A stretch of DNA of 57,718 nucleotides, taken from NCBI GenBank assembly GCA_030695565.1, contig JAUYRZ010000068.1, forward strand, positions 1-57,718, read 5' to 3'. This DNA comes from Archangium sp. (GTDB taxonomy: Bacteria > Myxococcota > Myxococcia > Myxococcales > Myxococcaceae). Of the stretch, positions 34,915 to 44,051 are shown one piece after another. The notes below the pieces were generated by a model, which was given only the letters and a program-made list of their open reading frames with translations, did not search any database and was not told the DNA's origin. The translations under genes and the position numbers were made by a program. Each line of letters begins with the position of its first letter. The first letter of the stretch is position 1.

Positions 34915-36912
34915 CACCGCGTGTTCGGTGAGCAACCGGTTCGCCTTGCGGATCGACTCACCGGTGCCGGCGAGGAACACCACGTCGCCCGGCTCCCAGC
35001 GCACGTGCGGGTCGGGCTGTTCGAGCAACGCGAGCCCACGCTGCACGGCGATCATCAACGCGCCGGTCTGCTTACGGAGATCGATCTCCACGGCTGATTT
35101 GCCGTCAGCCGGCGAGCCCGCTTCGATCGACACCCGCTCGAGCTTGAGATCGGCCAGCGCCTGCATCTCGCCCAGGGTGCGCCGGGGCACGGTGACCTTG
35201 CGCTCGCTGGTCTGCGTCGCTTCACGCGCTTCCCGCATGCGCTTCTCGATCAGGTTTCGCGGCGTCTCCAGCCAGCGCAACACGCGCGAGAGCATCTCCA
35301 GGCCACCCTCCACCTCTTCGGCCACCACGTCCTGCGCGCCCAACGCGATGAGGCCGGGCTTCTCGGCCAGATACCGCGCGCGCAGCAACACGGGCACCTT
35401 GGGCGCGACCCGGTTGGCGCTGGTGAGCACCCGCTGCACCGCGGAGGGATCGTTCATCACCAGCACCAGGGCTTTCGCCTGCGCCAGGTGCGCGTGTTCG
35501 AGCGCTTCAGGCGAAGTGGCATCGCCGTAATAGACGGTGGCGCCACTCGCGCGGGCCTTGCGCACGGAGTCGGCGTTGAGCTCGAGCGCCACGTACTTCA
35601 CGCCGCACGCCTCCAGCGCGCGGGCGATCAGCTGACCCGAGAGGCCGTAGCCCACCAGCACCACGTGACCCGACGGCGTCTCCCCCGGCGTGGCGTCGGC
35701 TTGATCGATGCTGCGTACGCCCAGCAGCTTCATCAACGGCGCGAGCAGCTTCTCACCGGCCGTCACGTGCGGAGCGACCCGCACCAGCAGCGGCGTGAAG
35801 AACATCGAGATGATGCCGGCGCTCAAGATGGGAGCGATGCCCGCCGCGTCGACCACCCCGCTCTGCCGGCCCAATTGCGCGAGCACGAAGCCGAACTCTC
35901 CGAACTGCGCCAGGCCCACGCCCGCAAGCCACGCCACCCGGGCGGGGAAACGCATCACCAACGCGGCCACCGTGGCGAGCGCGCCCTTGCCGAAAATGAA
36001 GGCCACGGTGAGACCGAGCACCAGGAGCGGCTGCTCCATCACCACGCGCACGTCGAAGAGCATGCCCAGCGAGACGAAGAAGATGGACACGAACGCGTCG
36101 CGCAGCGGCATCACGTCGCCCATCGCGCGATGACCGAACTCGGTGTCGGCGATGGCCATGCCTCCGAGGAACGCACCCAGCGCCAGCGAGAGCCCTGCGT
36201 AGGAGGTGAGCCACGCCGTGCCCAGGCACAACGCGAGCACGGCCAGCAGGAAGACCTCGCGGCTGCGGGCCCGATCGACCCAGCGCAGCAGTCGAGGTAC
36301 CAGCTGCCGGGCCACCACGATGGTGACCACGATCACCGCGGCCGCTTTGGCGAGCGCGATGGCGATGCCGGTCGCGGCGCCGCCCATGCTCGAGCTGCTC
36401 CCCAGCAGGGGAACGATGAGCACCATCGGCACCACGCAGAGATCCTGGAAGATCAACGTGCCGACGATGAAGCGGCCGTGCGGCGCGTCGAGCTCGCGGC
36501 GTTCGGTCAACGCGCGCAACACGATGGCCGTGCTGCTCAAGGCGAAGACGAAGCCGAAGAAGACGGCGCGGCCCGGGGGCTGGCCGAGCGCGAGCGCTCC
36601 GCCGGCGACCGCTGCGGTGGTGAGGCCGACCTGGAGCAACCCGCCCAACGCGACCTGCCGGAAGATCGTCTGCAGCCGGGAGAGCGAGAACTCGAGCCCG
36701 ATGGTGAAGAGCAGCAGCACCACGCCCAGCTCGGCGAGCACCTCGATCGCGTCGACTGAAGTGACCAGGCCGAAGGCGGCCGGGCCCGCCAGCGCACCTG
36801 CGAAGAGCAACCCCGCGACGGCCGGGAGTTGAAGCCGGGAGAGGACCAGGGTCACCACCACGCCCAGCGCCGCGATGGCCGCCAGCTCATTGATGATCGG
36901 AATGTGGCCCAT
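34885..36912 (-). CDS. Kef/CPA2-type cation:proton antiporter with RCK domains
   Basis: 675 residues. About twelve hydrophobic segments fill residues 5-390, with CPA2 family landmarks such as LLLFTIGLEFSL, ALSSTAIVL and FLGGMAIADTEFGHR. A TrkA-N (RCK) domain follows (about 415-530; glycine motif VLVGYGLSGQ), then a TrkA-C-like module (about 590-675). Such proteins move K+ or Na+ against H+ across the inner membrane and are gated by nucleotides or thiol adducts. The start lies three bp after the stop of the secretin-N-like gene, so the pair is co-transcribed. The 3' ends of this and the methyltransferase gene overlap by 30 bp. Confidence 0.9.
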   Translation of the reverse strand: MGHIPIINELAAIAALGVVVTLVLSRLQLPAVAGLLFAGALAGPAAFGLVTSVDAIEVLAELGVVLLLFTIGLEFSLSRLQTIFRQVALGGLLQVGLTTAAVAGGALALGQPPGRAVFFGFVFALSSTAIVLRALTERRELDAPHGRFIVGTLIFQDLCVVPMVLIVPLLGSSSSMGGAATGIAIALAKAAAVIVVTIVVARQLVPRLLRWVDRARSREVFLLAVLALCLGTAWLTSYAGLSLALGAFLGGMAIADTEFGHRAMGDVMPLRDAFVSIFFVSLGMLFDVRVVMEQPLLVLGLTVAFIFGKGALATVAALVMRFPARVAWLAGVGLAQFGEFGFVLAQLGRQSGVVDAAGIAPILSAGIISMFFTPLLVRVAPHVTAGEKLLAPLMKLLGVRSIDQADATPGETPSGHVVLVGYGLSGQLIARALEACGVKYVALELNADSVRKARASGATVYYGDATSPEALEHAHLAQAKALVLVMNDPSAVQRVLTSANRVAPKVPVLLRARYLAEKPGLIALGAQDVVAEEVEGGLEMLSRVLRWLETPRNLIEKRMREAREATQTSERKVTVPRRTLGEMQALADLKLERVSIEAGSPADGKSAVEIDLRKQTGALMIAVQRGLALLEQPDPHVRWEPGDVVFLAGTGESIRKANRLLTEHAVLPVLGDGDQ

Positions 36913-36915
36913 CGT

Positions 36916-37602
36916 TCAGGGACTTCCCGCGTCGGCAGCGGGCTCGGGCTTCTCGGTTTGGTCGTCGAGCGCGAACCGGCCCAGCGTGCGGCGCAACGTC
37001 TCCCACAGCAGCTTGCGGTGTTCGGCGATGGTCACCGGCCCGTCGAGCACCAGCCCCGCGCCCACGTAGCGCGCCTTCACTTTGCCCTTCGTCGTCAGCT
37101 GCAGGCCGTCCTGCACCAGGCGCAGCTGGTTCTGCAGCACCTTGCCCTCGAAGGTGAGATCGAGGTGCCGCGCTTCGAAGGCGTCGGTCTGAAAGAGCGC
37201 CAGCAGGGCCTTGCGGCAGGCTTCGTCTTTCACGGTGACGGTCAGCTTCACGTCTTCCATCGGCGTGACGGCGAGATCGGGGCAGGCCTTCTTCGCCGCC
37301 AGGAACACCGCGTCGTTGGTGACCGGGGGCGTGCCCACCCGCACCCGCCAGGCCGCCACCTTGCCGTCGGCGCCCAGGAGCACCGTGGCCCGGCCCGCCT
37401 TGAGGCCGATGAGCATCAGCTCGTTGGACTCGGGCACCCACTCCACCGAGAGCACCTGGGGGTCGTCGACCTCGAACCAGTCCACCCGGGGCAGCTTGAT
37501 GAACTTCTCCTTCCCGGCCTCCACGTCGTGAATCCAGTCGACCGGCCAGGCAGCAGCCGGGAGGGACAGGAAACACAGGGAGATCAGAAGGAGGCGGCGC
37601 AA
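36916..37602 (-). CDS. exported protein with pilus-secretin N-terminal (CpaC/RcpA-like) domain
   Basis: 228 residues. TTG 37600-37602 is used because it gives a full signal peptide (LLLISLCFLSLPAAAW) and GGAG lies just before it. Residues about 25-90 match the pilus-formation N-terminal domain of CpaC/RcpA secretins, with valine-x-alanine-glycine-lysine, PQVLSVEWV and LIGLKAGRATVLL. The secretin domain itself is missing; the C-terminal part is a different alpha/beta domain with two cysteines. The role of such stand-alone domains is not known. The antiporter gene follows after three bases. It is divergent from the CorC-like gene. Confidence 0.7.
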   Translation of the reverse strand: MRRLLLISLCFLSLPAAAWPVDWIHDVEAGKEKFIKLPRVDWFEVDDPQVLSVEWVPESNELMLIGLKAGRATVLLGADGKVAAWRVRVGTPPVTNDAVFLAAKKACPDLAVTPMEDVKLTVTVKDEACRKALLALFQTDAFEARHLDLTFEGKVLQNQLRLVQDGLQLTTKGKVKARYVGAGLVLDGPVTIAEHRKLLWETLRRTLGRFALDDQTEKPEPAADAGSP

Positions 37603-37702
37603 GGCTCCGGCACCATGTCACGAATCCCAACTGCCTGAAACGGCGGGCGTTTTGGGCCTAAACCGGCGTGCCCGAGCCCGCTGCGGTAAGAAGGAAGCGA
37701 TT

Positions 37703-39034
37703 ATGCCGACCTGGGGCATGTGGGCGATTCTTCTGGTGCTGCTCATCCTCCGCGGGCTGCTCGCGGCGATGGAGGCAGCGCTCCAGACATTGTCGGACGA
37801 GCGGGCCAAGGAGCTGGCCAAAGAAGGTGGCCACCGGGCTCAACGGCTGCTGCGGCTCAAGACCGACCCCGAAGGCACGGCCGCCTCGATCCGCATGGGC
37901 ATGGTGCTCTCGGGGTTCCTGGCGGTCGGCACCGGCATCTTCGTGATTCCGCGCGTGGCGGATGTCTCGATGCTGGAAGTGGTCGAGTCATCGTGGATGG
38001 TGTGGCTCACCCCGCTCTCGTCGGCCTTCGTGGTGGCGCTGGTGGCCACCCTCATCGACACCACCTTCCGTTCCGCGGCGCTGCAGCGGCCGGAGAGCTG
38101 GGCGCTGAGCCTGTCGCGGCTGGCGTCGATCTCCGCGACCATTCTGTGGCCCACCGTGAAGTTGCTGGTCTGGCCGCTCAACCTCGCGCTCAAGCCTTTC
38201 GGCACCAAGGTCTCGTTCCAGCCTCCGCCTCCTCCGCTGGAGGAGCTCGAGAAGCAGCTCATCAGCCAGGCGCAGAAGAACGAAGTCGACCGAGGCGCGC
38301 CGCAGCTGATCAGGTCGATCTTCGCGCTCAACGAGAAGAGCTGCCGCGACGTGATGGTGCCGCGCACCGAGGTGGTGCTGCTCTCGAGTGACGCGCCGAT
38401 GGAGGAGATCCTCCAGCTGATCGCCGAAGAGGGTCACTCGCGCATCCCCGTGTACAAAGACGATGTGGATCACATCGTGGGCATTCTGCACGTGCGCGAT
38501 CTGGTGCCCATGCTGCAGAACCCCGAGCTGATCGTGATGAGCGATCTGCTCAGGCCCGCCGTGTACGTGCCGTGGGTCAAGCCGATCGGTGACCTGCTGC
38601 GCGACATGCAGCGCCAACGCATTCACATGGCGGTGGTGGTCGACGAGTACGGCGGCATCTCGGGCATCGTCACGCTGGAGGACATTCTTCGGGAGATCGT
38701 CGGCGACATCCGCGACGAGTTCGATGAAGAGGTGCGCGCGTTCGAGAAGCAGGCCGACGACTCGTTCCTGGTCGACGCGATGCTGCCGGTGGAGGACTTC
38801 GCGCGGGCCTTCGACTTCAAGTTCCCCGAGGGTGAGTTCGAGACGCTGGCCGGGTTCCTCTCGCACCGCGCCGGCGCGATTCCCGAAGTGGGCGATCGCA
38901 CGCAAGAGAACGGGTGGACGTTCATCGTGCACTCGAAAGAAGGCCCGAAGCTCGAGCGGGTGCGCGTGGTGAAGCCGAAGATCGTGCCTGCACGCCGGCC
39001 CAGCTACGATCGCCTCGAAGCGGTCAAAGCGTAA
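37703..39034 (+). CDS. CNNM/CorC-type protein with CBS pair
   Basis: 443 residues from ATG 37703, chosen because AGAAGGAAG lies just upstream and the product then begins with a membrane helix. Residues 1-190 form a DUF21/CNNM membrane domain with three to four hydrophobic segments. Two CBS domains follow (about 205-330; VMVPRTEVV and AVVVDEYGGISGIVTLEDI), and a CorC/HlyC domain ends the protein (about 345-430). Relatives are linked to Mg2+/Co2+ efflux or metal resistance. It is followed after 46 bp by the M28 peptidase gene on the same strand. Confidence 0.9.
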   Translation: MPTWGMWAILLVLLILRGLLAAMEAALQTLSDERAKELAKEGGHRAQRLLRLKTDPEGTAASIRMGMVLSGFLAVGTGIFVIPRVADVSMLEVVESSWMVWLTPLSSAFVVALVATLIDTTFRSAALQRPESWALSLSRLASISATILWPTVKLLVWPLNLALKPFGTKVSFQPPPPPLEELEKQLISQAQKNEVDRGAPQLIRSIFALNEKSCRDVMVPRTEVVLLSSDAPMEEILQLIAEEGHSRIPVYKDDVDHIVGILHVRDLVPMLQNPELIVMSDLLRPAVYVPWVKPIGDLLRDMQRQRIHMAVVVDEYGGISGIVTLEDILREIVGDIRDEFDEEVRAFEKQADDSFLVDAMLPVEDFARAFDFKFPEGEFETLAGFLSHRAGAIPEVGDRTQENGWTFIVHSKEGPKLERVRVVKPKIVPARRPSYDRLEAVKA

Positions 39035-39080
39035 GTCGCGCAGGGTCAGGGTGAGGGCCTCACATGGTATGCACCGACGC

Positions 39081-40289
39081 ATGGACGGATCAGCCGTGCG
39101 CCTGAAGCCTCTGGAACGCCTGCGCCAGCTCGAAGCGCTCGGCCCGAACCGGGTCACGGGCTCCGCACTCGAAAAACAAGCCCAGGAAAAACTCGGAGCT
39201 GAGCTGGCAGCCCTCGGCTTCAAGCTCGATTGGCGGCCGCACTGGTGGACGCGCAGCATCTACAGCGGGCTGATGGTGCACTTCGGCATCGCGGTGCTTG
39301 GAACGGCGCTCTTCTTCCGTTGGCCGCTGGTGGGCGCTGCGCTGCACTTGTTCGCGGCGCTCTCGTACTACCTCGAAGCGATGCGCATCACGCTGCTGCT
39401 GCGCGGCATGTTCCCCCGCGTTCAGTCGCAGAACCTGCTCGCCACGTTGCCGGCGAAGAAGACGATGCGCCGCCGACTGGTCACCGTCGCGCACGCCGAC
39501 GCGGCCTTCACCGGCATTCTCTTCAACCCCAAGCTGCTCACCATCGCCACCAAGCCGCCGCCGAAGGGCCTGGGCTGGTTCCACAAGCAACTCGGCGTGG
39601 GCACGGCGTCGGTCGCGATTCTCGGCGTGCTCGGCTTGCTGGCGGGCTTCGGCGTATGGACGGCGCCGGCGTGGTTGATCAGCCTGCTGGCGATCCCGTC
39701 GACCATCACCTTCCTGCTCAACCTCGAGGTGGTGGTGCGCAACACGATCGTGCCGGGCGCGGCCGACAATCTCTCGGGCTGCACGGCGAGCGTCGAGCTG
39801 GCGCACCGGCTGGCGGGCTCGTTGCCCGACGACGTCGAGTTGGTCATCGTGATCTCCGGCTCAGAAGAAGCAGGCACCGGCGGCGCGTGCCGGCTGGCGC
39901 AGGCGCTGGAGAAGAGCGCCGAGTGGAAGAAGGAAGAGACCTTCATCGTGGGCATCGACACGTTGTGCAACGGCACGCTGCGCTACCTCGAAGAAGGCGA
40001 GATGTGGGCCATCCCCGTGCCGCCGAAGATGCTCGCGGCGATCGAAGCGACCAATGCCGAGAGCGAGCTCAAGGCGACCAAGTACGTGATCCCCAGTGGG
40101 GCGACCGACGCCCTGCCCTTCCTGGTGCGCGGTTGGAACACGGTGTGTCTGTCGTGCATCGACCCCGTCATCGGCGCGCCGCGGCACTACCATTCGGTCT
40201 CCGACACCTGGTCGAACATCGATGAGCGGGAGCTCGAGAGCAGCATCGACTACGCCGAGAAGTTCCTGCGCAAGCTCGCCGTGAGCTGA
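39081..40289 (+). CDS. membrane-associated M28 family metallopeptidase
   Basis: About 402 residues from ATG 39081; ATG 39069 is also possible and no ribosome site decides. The metal ligands expected for M28 aminopeptidases are visible in order: histidine-x-aspartate in VAHADAAF, the bridging aspartate in GAADNLSG, glutamates in SGSEEAGTGG, the aspartate in GIDTLCN and the histidine in RHYHSVSDTW. Unusually, hydrophobic helices interrupt the domain: one pair near 65-105 and another near 170-215. The active site then faces the cytoplasm or periplasm depending on topology, which I cannot settle. The family usually removes N-terminal amino acids using two zinc ions. Confidence 0.85.
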   Translation: MDGSAVRLKPLERLRQLEALGPNRVTGSALEKQAQEKLGAELAALGFKLDWRPHWWTRSIYSGLMVHFGIAVLGTALFFRWPLVGAALHLFAALSYYLEAMRITLLLRGMFPRVQSQNLLATLPAKKTMRRRLVTVAHADAAFTGILFNPKLLTIATKPPPKGLGWFHKQLGVGTASVAILGVLGLLAGFGVWTAPAWLISLLAIPSTITFLLNLEVVVRNTIVPGAADNLSGCTASVELAHRLAGSLPDDVELVIVISGSEEAGTGGACRLAQALEKSAEWKKEETFIVGIDTLCNGTLRYLEEGEMWAIPVPPKMLAAIEATNAESELKATKYVIPSGATDALPFLVRGWNTVCLSCIDPVIGAPRHYHSVSDTWSNIDERELESSIDYAEKFLRKLAVS

Positions 40290-40314
40290 GCTGTACGCTG
40301 GTCTGAACCGTCAG

Positions 40315-40337
40315 CCCTCTCCCCCTCGGGGAGAGGG
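40315..40337. terminator. 10-bp palindrome between convergent genes
   Basis: Identical over 23 bases to the palindrome at 30050-30072. It lies between the end of the M28 peptidase gene and the end of the reverse-strand transferase gene, so it can serve both as a factor-independent stop; no T run follows. Confidence 0.5.
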
Positions 40338-40338
40338 A

Positions 40339-40365
40339 GTTTGTGGAGTTTGTGGAGTTTGTGGA
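40339..40365. repeat. three tandem copies of a 9-bp unit
   Basis: GTTTGTGGA occurs three times without interruption directly after the palindrome, in the gap between convergent genes. Likely replication slippage; no function seen. Confidence 0.9.
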
Positions 40366-40377
40366 GCTGTTGGTTGA

Positions 40378-42195
40378 TCAGCCTTCTTCGCGATCGACGT
40401 ACTGCTCGCCGAAGAGCTGATCGTACTCGAGCGTCCACCAGGCCTGCTCGAGGGGCTGCAACGCGTCAGGCGGCTCGTCAGACAACACGCCTTCCGCATC
40501 GGACACCAGGCCCGGCACCATCACCGGCAACGCCCGGTGCACGCCGCTCAAGAAGTCGGTGTAGCGAGACCCCGGCGTGCCGGTCAGCTCGAGCAACACC
40601 GGCCCTAAGAACGACGAGCTGAGCGAACCCAACGCCTTCGGGGCGGTCGGGGTGTTCGTCCAGATCAACAACGGCACCTGGTGCAGGAAGTCGCGCTGCT
40701 TGAGATCAGGACTGTCGAGGTTGCCGATCACCCCCGTCTGCGCGAGCACCAACGGAAGGCTCGGCAGGTGGTCGCCGAAGAACACGATGAACACTGGCGT
40801 CTTCACGTTCGAGAAATAGTCCACCAGCGCACCGAGCTCGCGGTCGGCATGGTTGGCCGACTGCACGTAGGCGGCGAGCTGACGCTGCGCGGGCTCATCG
40901 AGCTCGCTCTCGAAACGCACGGTCTCTTCGGCGTAACGGCCCGGGAGATACGGGCCGTGCGCCTCCATGCTCACGCCGAACATGAACAGCGGGCCCTTGC
41001 GCGCTTCGAACTGTTCGATCAGCTGAGACGTCAGCAGCGCATCAGAGGGCCAGGGACCATCGAGCACCGCGCTGGGCATGTCTTCCAGGCCCACGAAGCG
41101 TTGGAAGCCGAGGAAGCCGTAGACCTGCTCGCGCTCCCAGAACCAGCGATGGTAGGTGTGCACGGCCACCGTCTCGTAGCCCTGCGCTGCATAGAGACTG
41201 GCGAGCGAAGGGTGCCGGCGCCGCAGGTACTGCTGGTACGGCACTGAACCTGCCGGAAGAAACCGCATCGAGTGACCGGTCAACACTTCGAACTCGGTGT
41301 TCGCCGTGCCGCCGCCGAAGACGGGCGGAAACAGCGTGCCCGACAAGTGCTCCTGCTGCAGGCGATGCAGGTTGGGCAGGGGATCATCGACGAACTTCAC
41401 CAGCGGCAACCGGGTGGGGTCGAAGAACGACTCGCTCATCACCACGATCACCGTCGGGTGATCCCCGCTCGGGGGAGTGACCACCACCACCGGCTTTCCG
41501 AGCGCCGCCTTCACCGTCTTCGAGTCGTAGCCAGCCGGAGCGCGCACGATCGCGCTGTTCGCGTTGAGTGCGAGACCGAGCAGCAAGCCGTTGACCCGGT
41601 AGTTCGAGGCTTGCTCCCAGAAGATGTTCGTGCCGCCCACCCGCGAGAGCGCCTGATTGACGCGCGGGAAGATCGCCCAGCAGCTCAGCGCCACCAGGCC
41701 CAGCAGCCCCGCCCTCAGTTTCCACGAGAGCGCGGTCCGCTCCCAACGCACGGCAGCCACCAACCCGAAGGCCACCAGCACGGCCGCCACCAGCAACCAC
41801 CCCGCCCCCCGCATCTGCGGCACCAACGCGAACGCCTCGCGGTACTGCAGCACCACGTCCCACGGGAAGAGCGGCTTGCCCAACGCCGCCACCTTGGTCG
41901 AGTGCACCGCACCCAGGAGCGCCAGCACACCCGAAGCGATCAACAGCGAGACCACCGCGCGCCCCGTCAGCGCCAGCACCCCGAACGCGAGCAGCACCCC
42001 GAACAGCGCATTGAAGAGGGCCTGCGCAGGAAAAGCGCCGAGCCAGGTGCCGAGTGCGCTGATCGTTCGCCCGTTGAGCAACTCCAACGCCACGCTGGCC
42101 ACGATGGCCACGAGGGCCACCGCTCCGACCCGCACCCACGCTGGCGTGATCTTGCGCAAAGCGCGACTTGAGCACCCGAAGCGGCTGAAGGACAA
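40378..42195 (-). CDS. LtaS-like membrane phosphoglycerol transferase/sulfatase-fold protein (copy 1)
   Basis: About 605 residues if started at TTG 42193-42195, where GGAG lies seven bases upstream; GTG 42231 would leave only 17 bp to the divergent GH15 gene. Five hydrophobic segments occupy the first 190 residues. The catalytic domain has the metal-binding VVMSESFFD, the nucleophile motif GGGTANTEFEVLTG (threonine) and the distal FFGDHLPSL, as in LtaS and MdoB-type enzymes of the alkaline-phosphatase superfamily, which transfer glycerol phosphate from phosphatidylglycerol. In a Gram-negative cell a periplasmic glucan or other envelope glycan is the likely acceptor. A close paralogue lies at 44048-45850. 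Confidence 0.85.
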   Translation of the reverse strand: MSFSRFGCSSRALRKITPAWVRVGAVALVAIVASVALELLNGRTISALGTWLGAFPAQALFNALFGVLLAFGVLALTGRAVVSLLIASGVLALLGAVHSTKVAALGKPLFPWDVVLQYREAFALVPQMRGAGWLLVAAVLVAFGLVAAVRWERTALSWKLRAGLLGLVALSCWAIFPRVNQALSRVGGTNIFWEQASNYRVNGLLLGLALNANSAIVRAPAGYDSKTVKAALGKPVVVVTPPSGDHPTVIVVMSESFFDPTRLPLVKFVDDPLPNLHRLQQEHLSGTLFPPVFGGGTANTEFEVLTGHSMRFLPAGSVPYQQYLRRRHPSLASLYAAQGYETVAVHTYHRWFWEREQVYGFLGFQRFVGLEDMPSAVLDGPWPSDALLTSQLIEQFEARKGPLFMFGVSMEAHGPYLPGRYAEETVRFESELDEPAQRQLAAYVQSANHADRELGALVDYFSNVKTPVFIVFFGDHLPSLPLVLAQTGVIGNLDSPDLKQRDFLHQVPLLIWTNTPTAPKALGSLSSSFLGPVLLELTGTPGSRYTDFLSGVHRALPVMVPGLVSDAEGVLSDEPPDALQPLEQAWWTLEYDQLFGEQYVDREEG

Positions 42196-42248
42196 AGGGA
42201 AAGCTCCGCCATCCTGCCCTCGGGTGCCCACCTTCTTAGACTTGGGCC

Positions 42249-44051
42249 ATGAGCCATTATCCGGCCATCGACCGCTTCGGCGTCATCGGCAACCTCGAGA
42301 CGGTGGCCCTGGTCGGCATGGACGGCTCCATCGACTTCATGTGTTTCCCTTCGTTCGACTCGCCGTCGATCTTCACGAAGCTGCTCGACCAGGCGCGCGG
42401 AGGACACTTCCGCATCGCCCCGGTGCTCAACGAAGCGCGGCACAAACAGATGTATCTGCCCGACACCAACATCCTCTTCACCCGCTTCTTGTCGGCGGCG
42501 GGCGTGGCAGAGGTGTCCGACTTCATGCCGATCGGCGAAGACCGGGTGGTGCGCCGGGCCAAGACGGTGCGCGGCGAGGTGACCTACCGCATGGTCTGCG
42601 CGCCCCGCTTCGACTACGCGCGCGCGCCGCACCGGGTGCACCGCACCAGCGACGGCGTGATCTTCGAAAGCCTCGGGCCCACGCCGGTTTCGCTGCGCCT
42701 CCGCGCGAGCGTGCCCCTGACCCTCGACCAGGGCGACGCTTCGGCCCACTTCACGCTGAGCGCCAACGAGACCGCTACCTTCGTGCTCGAGTTCGCCACG
42801 CCCGAAGGCGAGTCGCCCAGCGCCCAGCCCCACTACGGCGCGAACGCGTTCAAGGCGACCGCCGACTTCTGGCGCGCCTGGGTGGCCCGCTCGACCTACC
42901 GGGGGCGCTGGCGGGAGACCGTCAATCGTTCGGCCCTGGTGCTCAAGCTGCTGACCTCGGACCGCCACGGCTCGGTCATCGCCGCGCCCACCTTCGGTCT
43001 TCCCGAAGAGCTCGGCGGCGTGCGCAACTGGGACTACCGCTACACGTGGATCCGCGACGGTTCGTTCACGCTCTACGGCCTGATGCGGCTTGGCTACACG
43101 GAAGAAGCGGGCGCCTTCATGCGCTGGTTCGAGCAGCGCTGCGACGAGCTCGAGCCCGATGGCTCGCTGCAGATCATGTACGGCGCCGACGGCCGCCATC
43201 AACTGGTCGAGGAGACGCTCGATCATCTCGAGGGCTACCGCGGCTCGAGCCCGGTGCGCATCGGCAACGGCGCGTGGAATCAGCTCCAGCTCGACATCTA
43301 CGGCGAGCTGATGGACTCGGTGTACCTCTACGACAAGTACGGCCAGCCCATCTCCCACGACATGTGGATGAACCTGCACCGGCTCGTCGACTGGGTCGCG
43401 GCGAACTGGAGGCGGCCCGACGACGGCATCTGGGAGGTGCGGGGCGGCAGCAAGGAGTTCCTCATCTCGCGCGTGATGTGCTGGGCGGCGCTCGATCGGG
43501 CCATTCGGCTCGCCCGCAAGCGGGCCTTCCCCGCGCCGCTGGCCCGGTGGCTCGCCGTGCGCGACGAGATCTACACCGAGGTCTTCACCCGCTTCTGGGA
43601 TCCGCAGCGGCGCGCCTTCGTGCAGTACGAGGGCGCGGGCACCACCGATGCCTCGTCGTTGCTGATGCCGTTGATCAAGTTCATCAGCCCCACCGATCCA
43701 CGCTGGCTCTCCACCTTGCGCGCCATCGAGGCCGACCTCGTCGACGACTCGCACGTGTACCGCTATCGCCCCGAGCTCGCGGCCCGCGACGGCCTCGCAG
43801 GGAGCGAAGGCACCTTCTGCATCTGCTCGTTCTGGTACGCCGAGTGCCTGGCGCGCTCGGGCGATCTGCAGCGCGCGCGGTATGCGTTCGAGAAGATGTT
43901 GGGCTACGCCAACCACCTGGGCCTCTTCCCCGAAGAGCTGGGCCCGGCCGGTGAACACCTCGGGAATTTCCCGCAGGCCTTCACGCACATCGGGTTGATC
44001 AGCGCGGCGTTCTACCTCGACCGTGAGCTCTCGCGCGGCTCGAAACACTAA
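42249..44051 (+). CDS. GH15 family glucoamylase/trehalase-like enzyme
   Basis: 600 residues. An N-terminal beta-sandwich (about 1-210) precedes the (alpha/alpha)6 barrel typical of bacterial GH15 proteins. Family landmarks include YPAIDRFGVIGN, NWDYRYTWIRD, the general-acid segment DDGIWEVRGG (Glu396) and the general-base region EELGPAGEHLGNFPQAFTH (Glu562/563). There is no signal peptide, so it acts in the cytoplasm, probably on alpha-linked glucose oligomers or trehalose. It sits between two LtaS-like paralogues on the opposite strand, and its stop overlaps the end of the second by four bases (44048-44051). This may mean a link between glucan turnover and envelope glycan modification. Confidence 0.92.
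   Translation: MSHYPAIDRFGVIGNLETVALVGMDGSIDFMCFPSFDSPSIFTKLLDQARGGHFRIAPVLNEARHKQMYLPDTNILFTRFLSAAGVAEVSDFMPIGEDRVVRRAKTVRGEVTYRMVCAPRFDYARAPHRVHRTSDGVIFESLGPTPVSLRLRASVPLTLDQGDASAHFTLSANETATFVLEFATPEGESPSAQPHYGANAFKATADFWRAWVARSTYRGRWRETVNRSALVLKLLTSDRHGSVIAAPTFGLPEELGGVRNWDYRYTWIRDGSFTLYGLMRLGYTEEAGAFMRWFEQRCDELEPDGSLQIMYGADGRHQLVEETLDHLEGYRGSSPVRIGNGAWNQLQLDIYGELMDSVYLYDKYGQPISHDMWMNLHRLVDWVAANWRRPDDGIWEVRGGSKEFLISRVMCWAALDRAIRLARKRAFPAPLARWLAVRDEIYTEVFTRFWDPQRRAFVQYEGAGTTDASSLLMPLIKFISPTDPRWLSTLRAIEADLVDDSHVYRYRPELAARDGLAGSEGTFCICSFWYAECLARSGDLQRARYAFEKMLGYANHLGLFPEELGPAGEHLGNFPQAFTHIGLISAAFYLDRELSRGSKH

Noticed and set aside
41967..44048. Long reverse-strand open frame opposite the GH15 gene
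   Set aside because: Antisense composition artefact; the forward frame has all GH15 catalytic segments.
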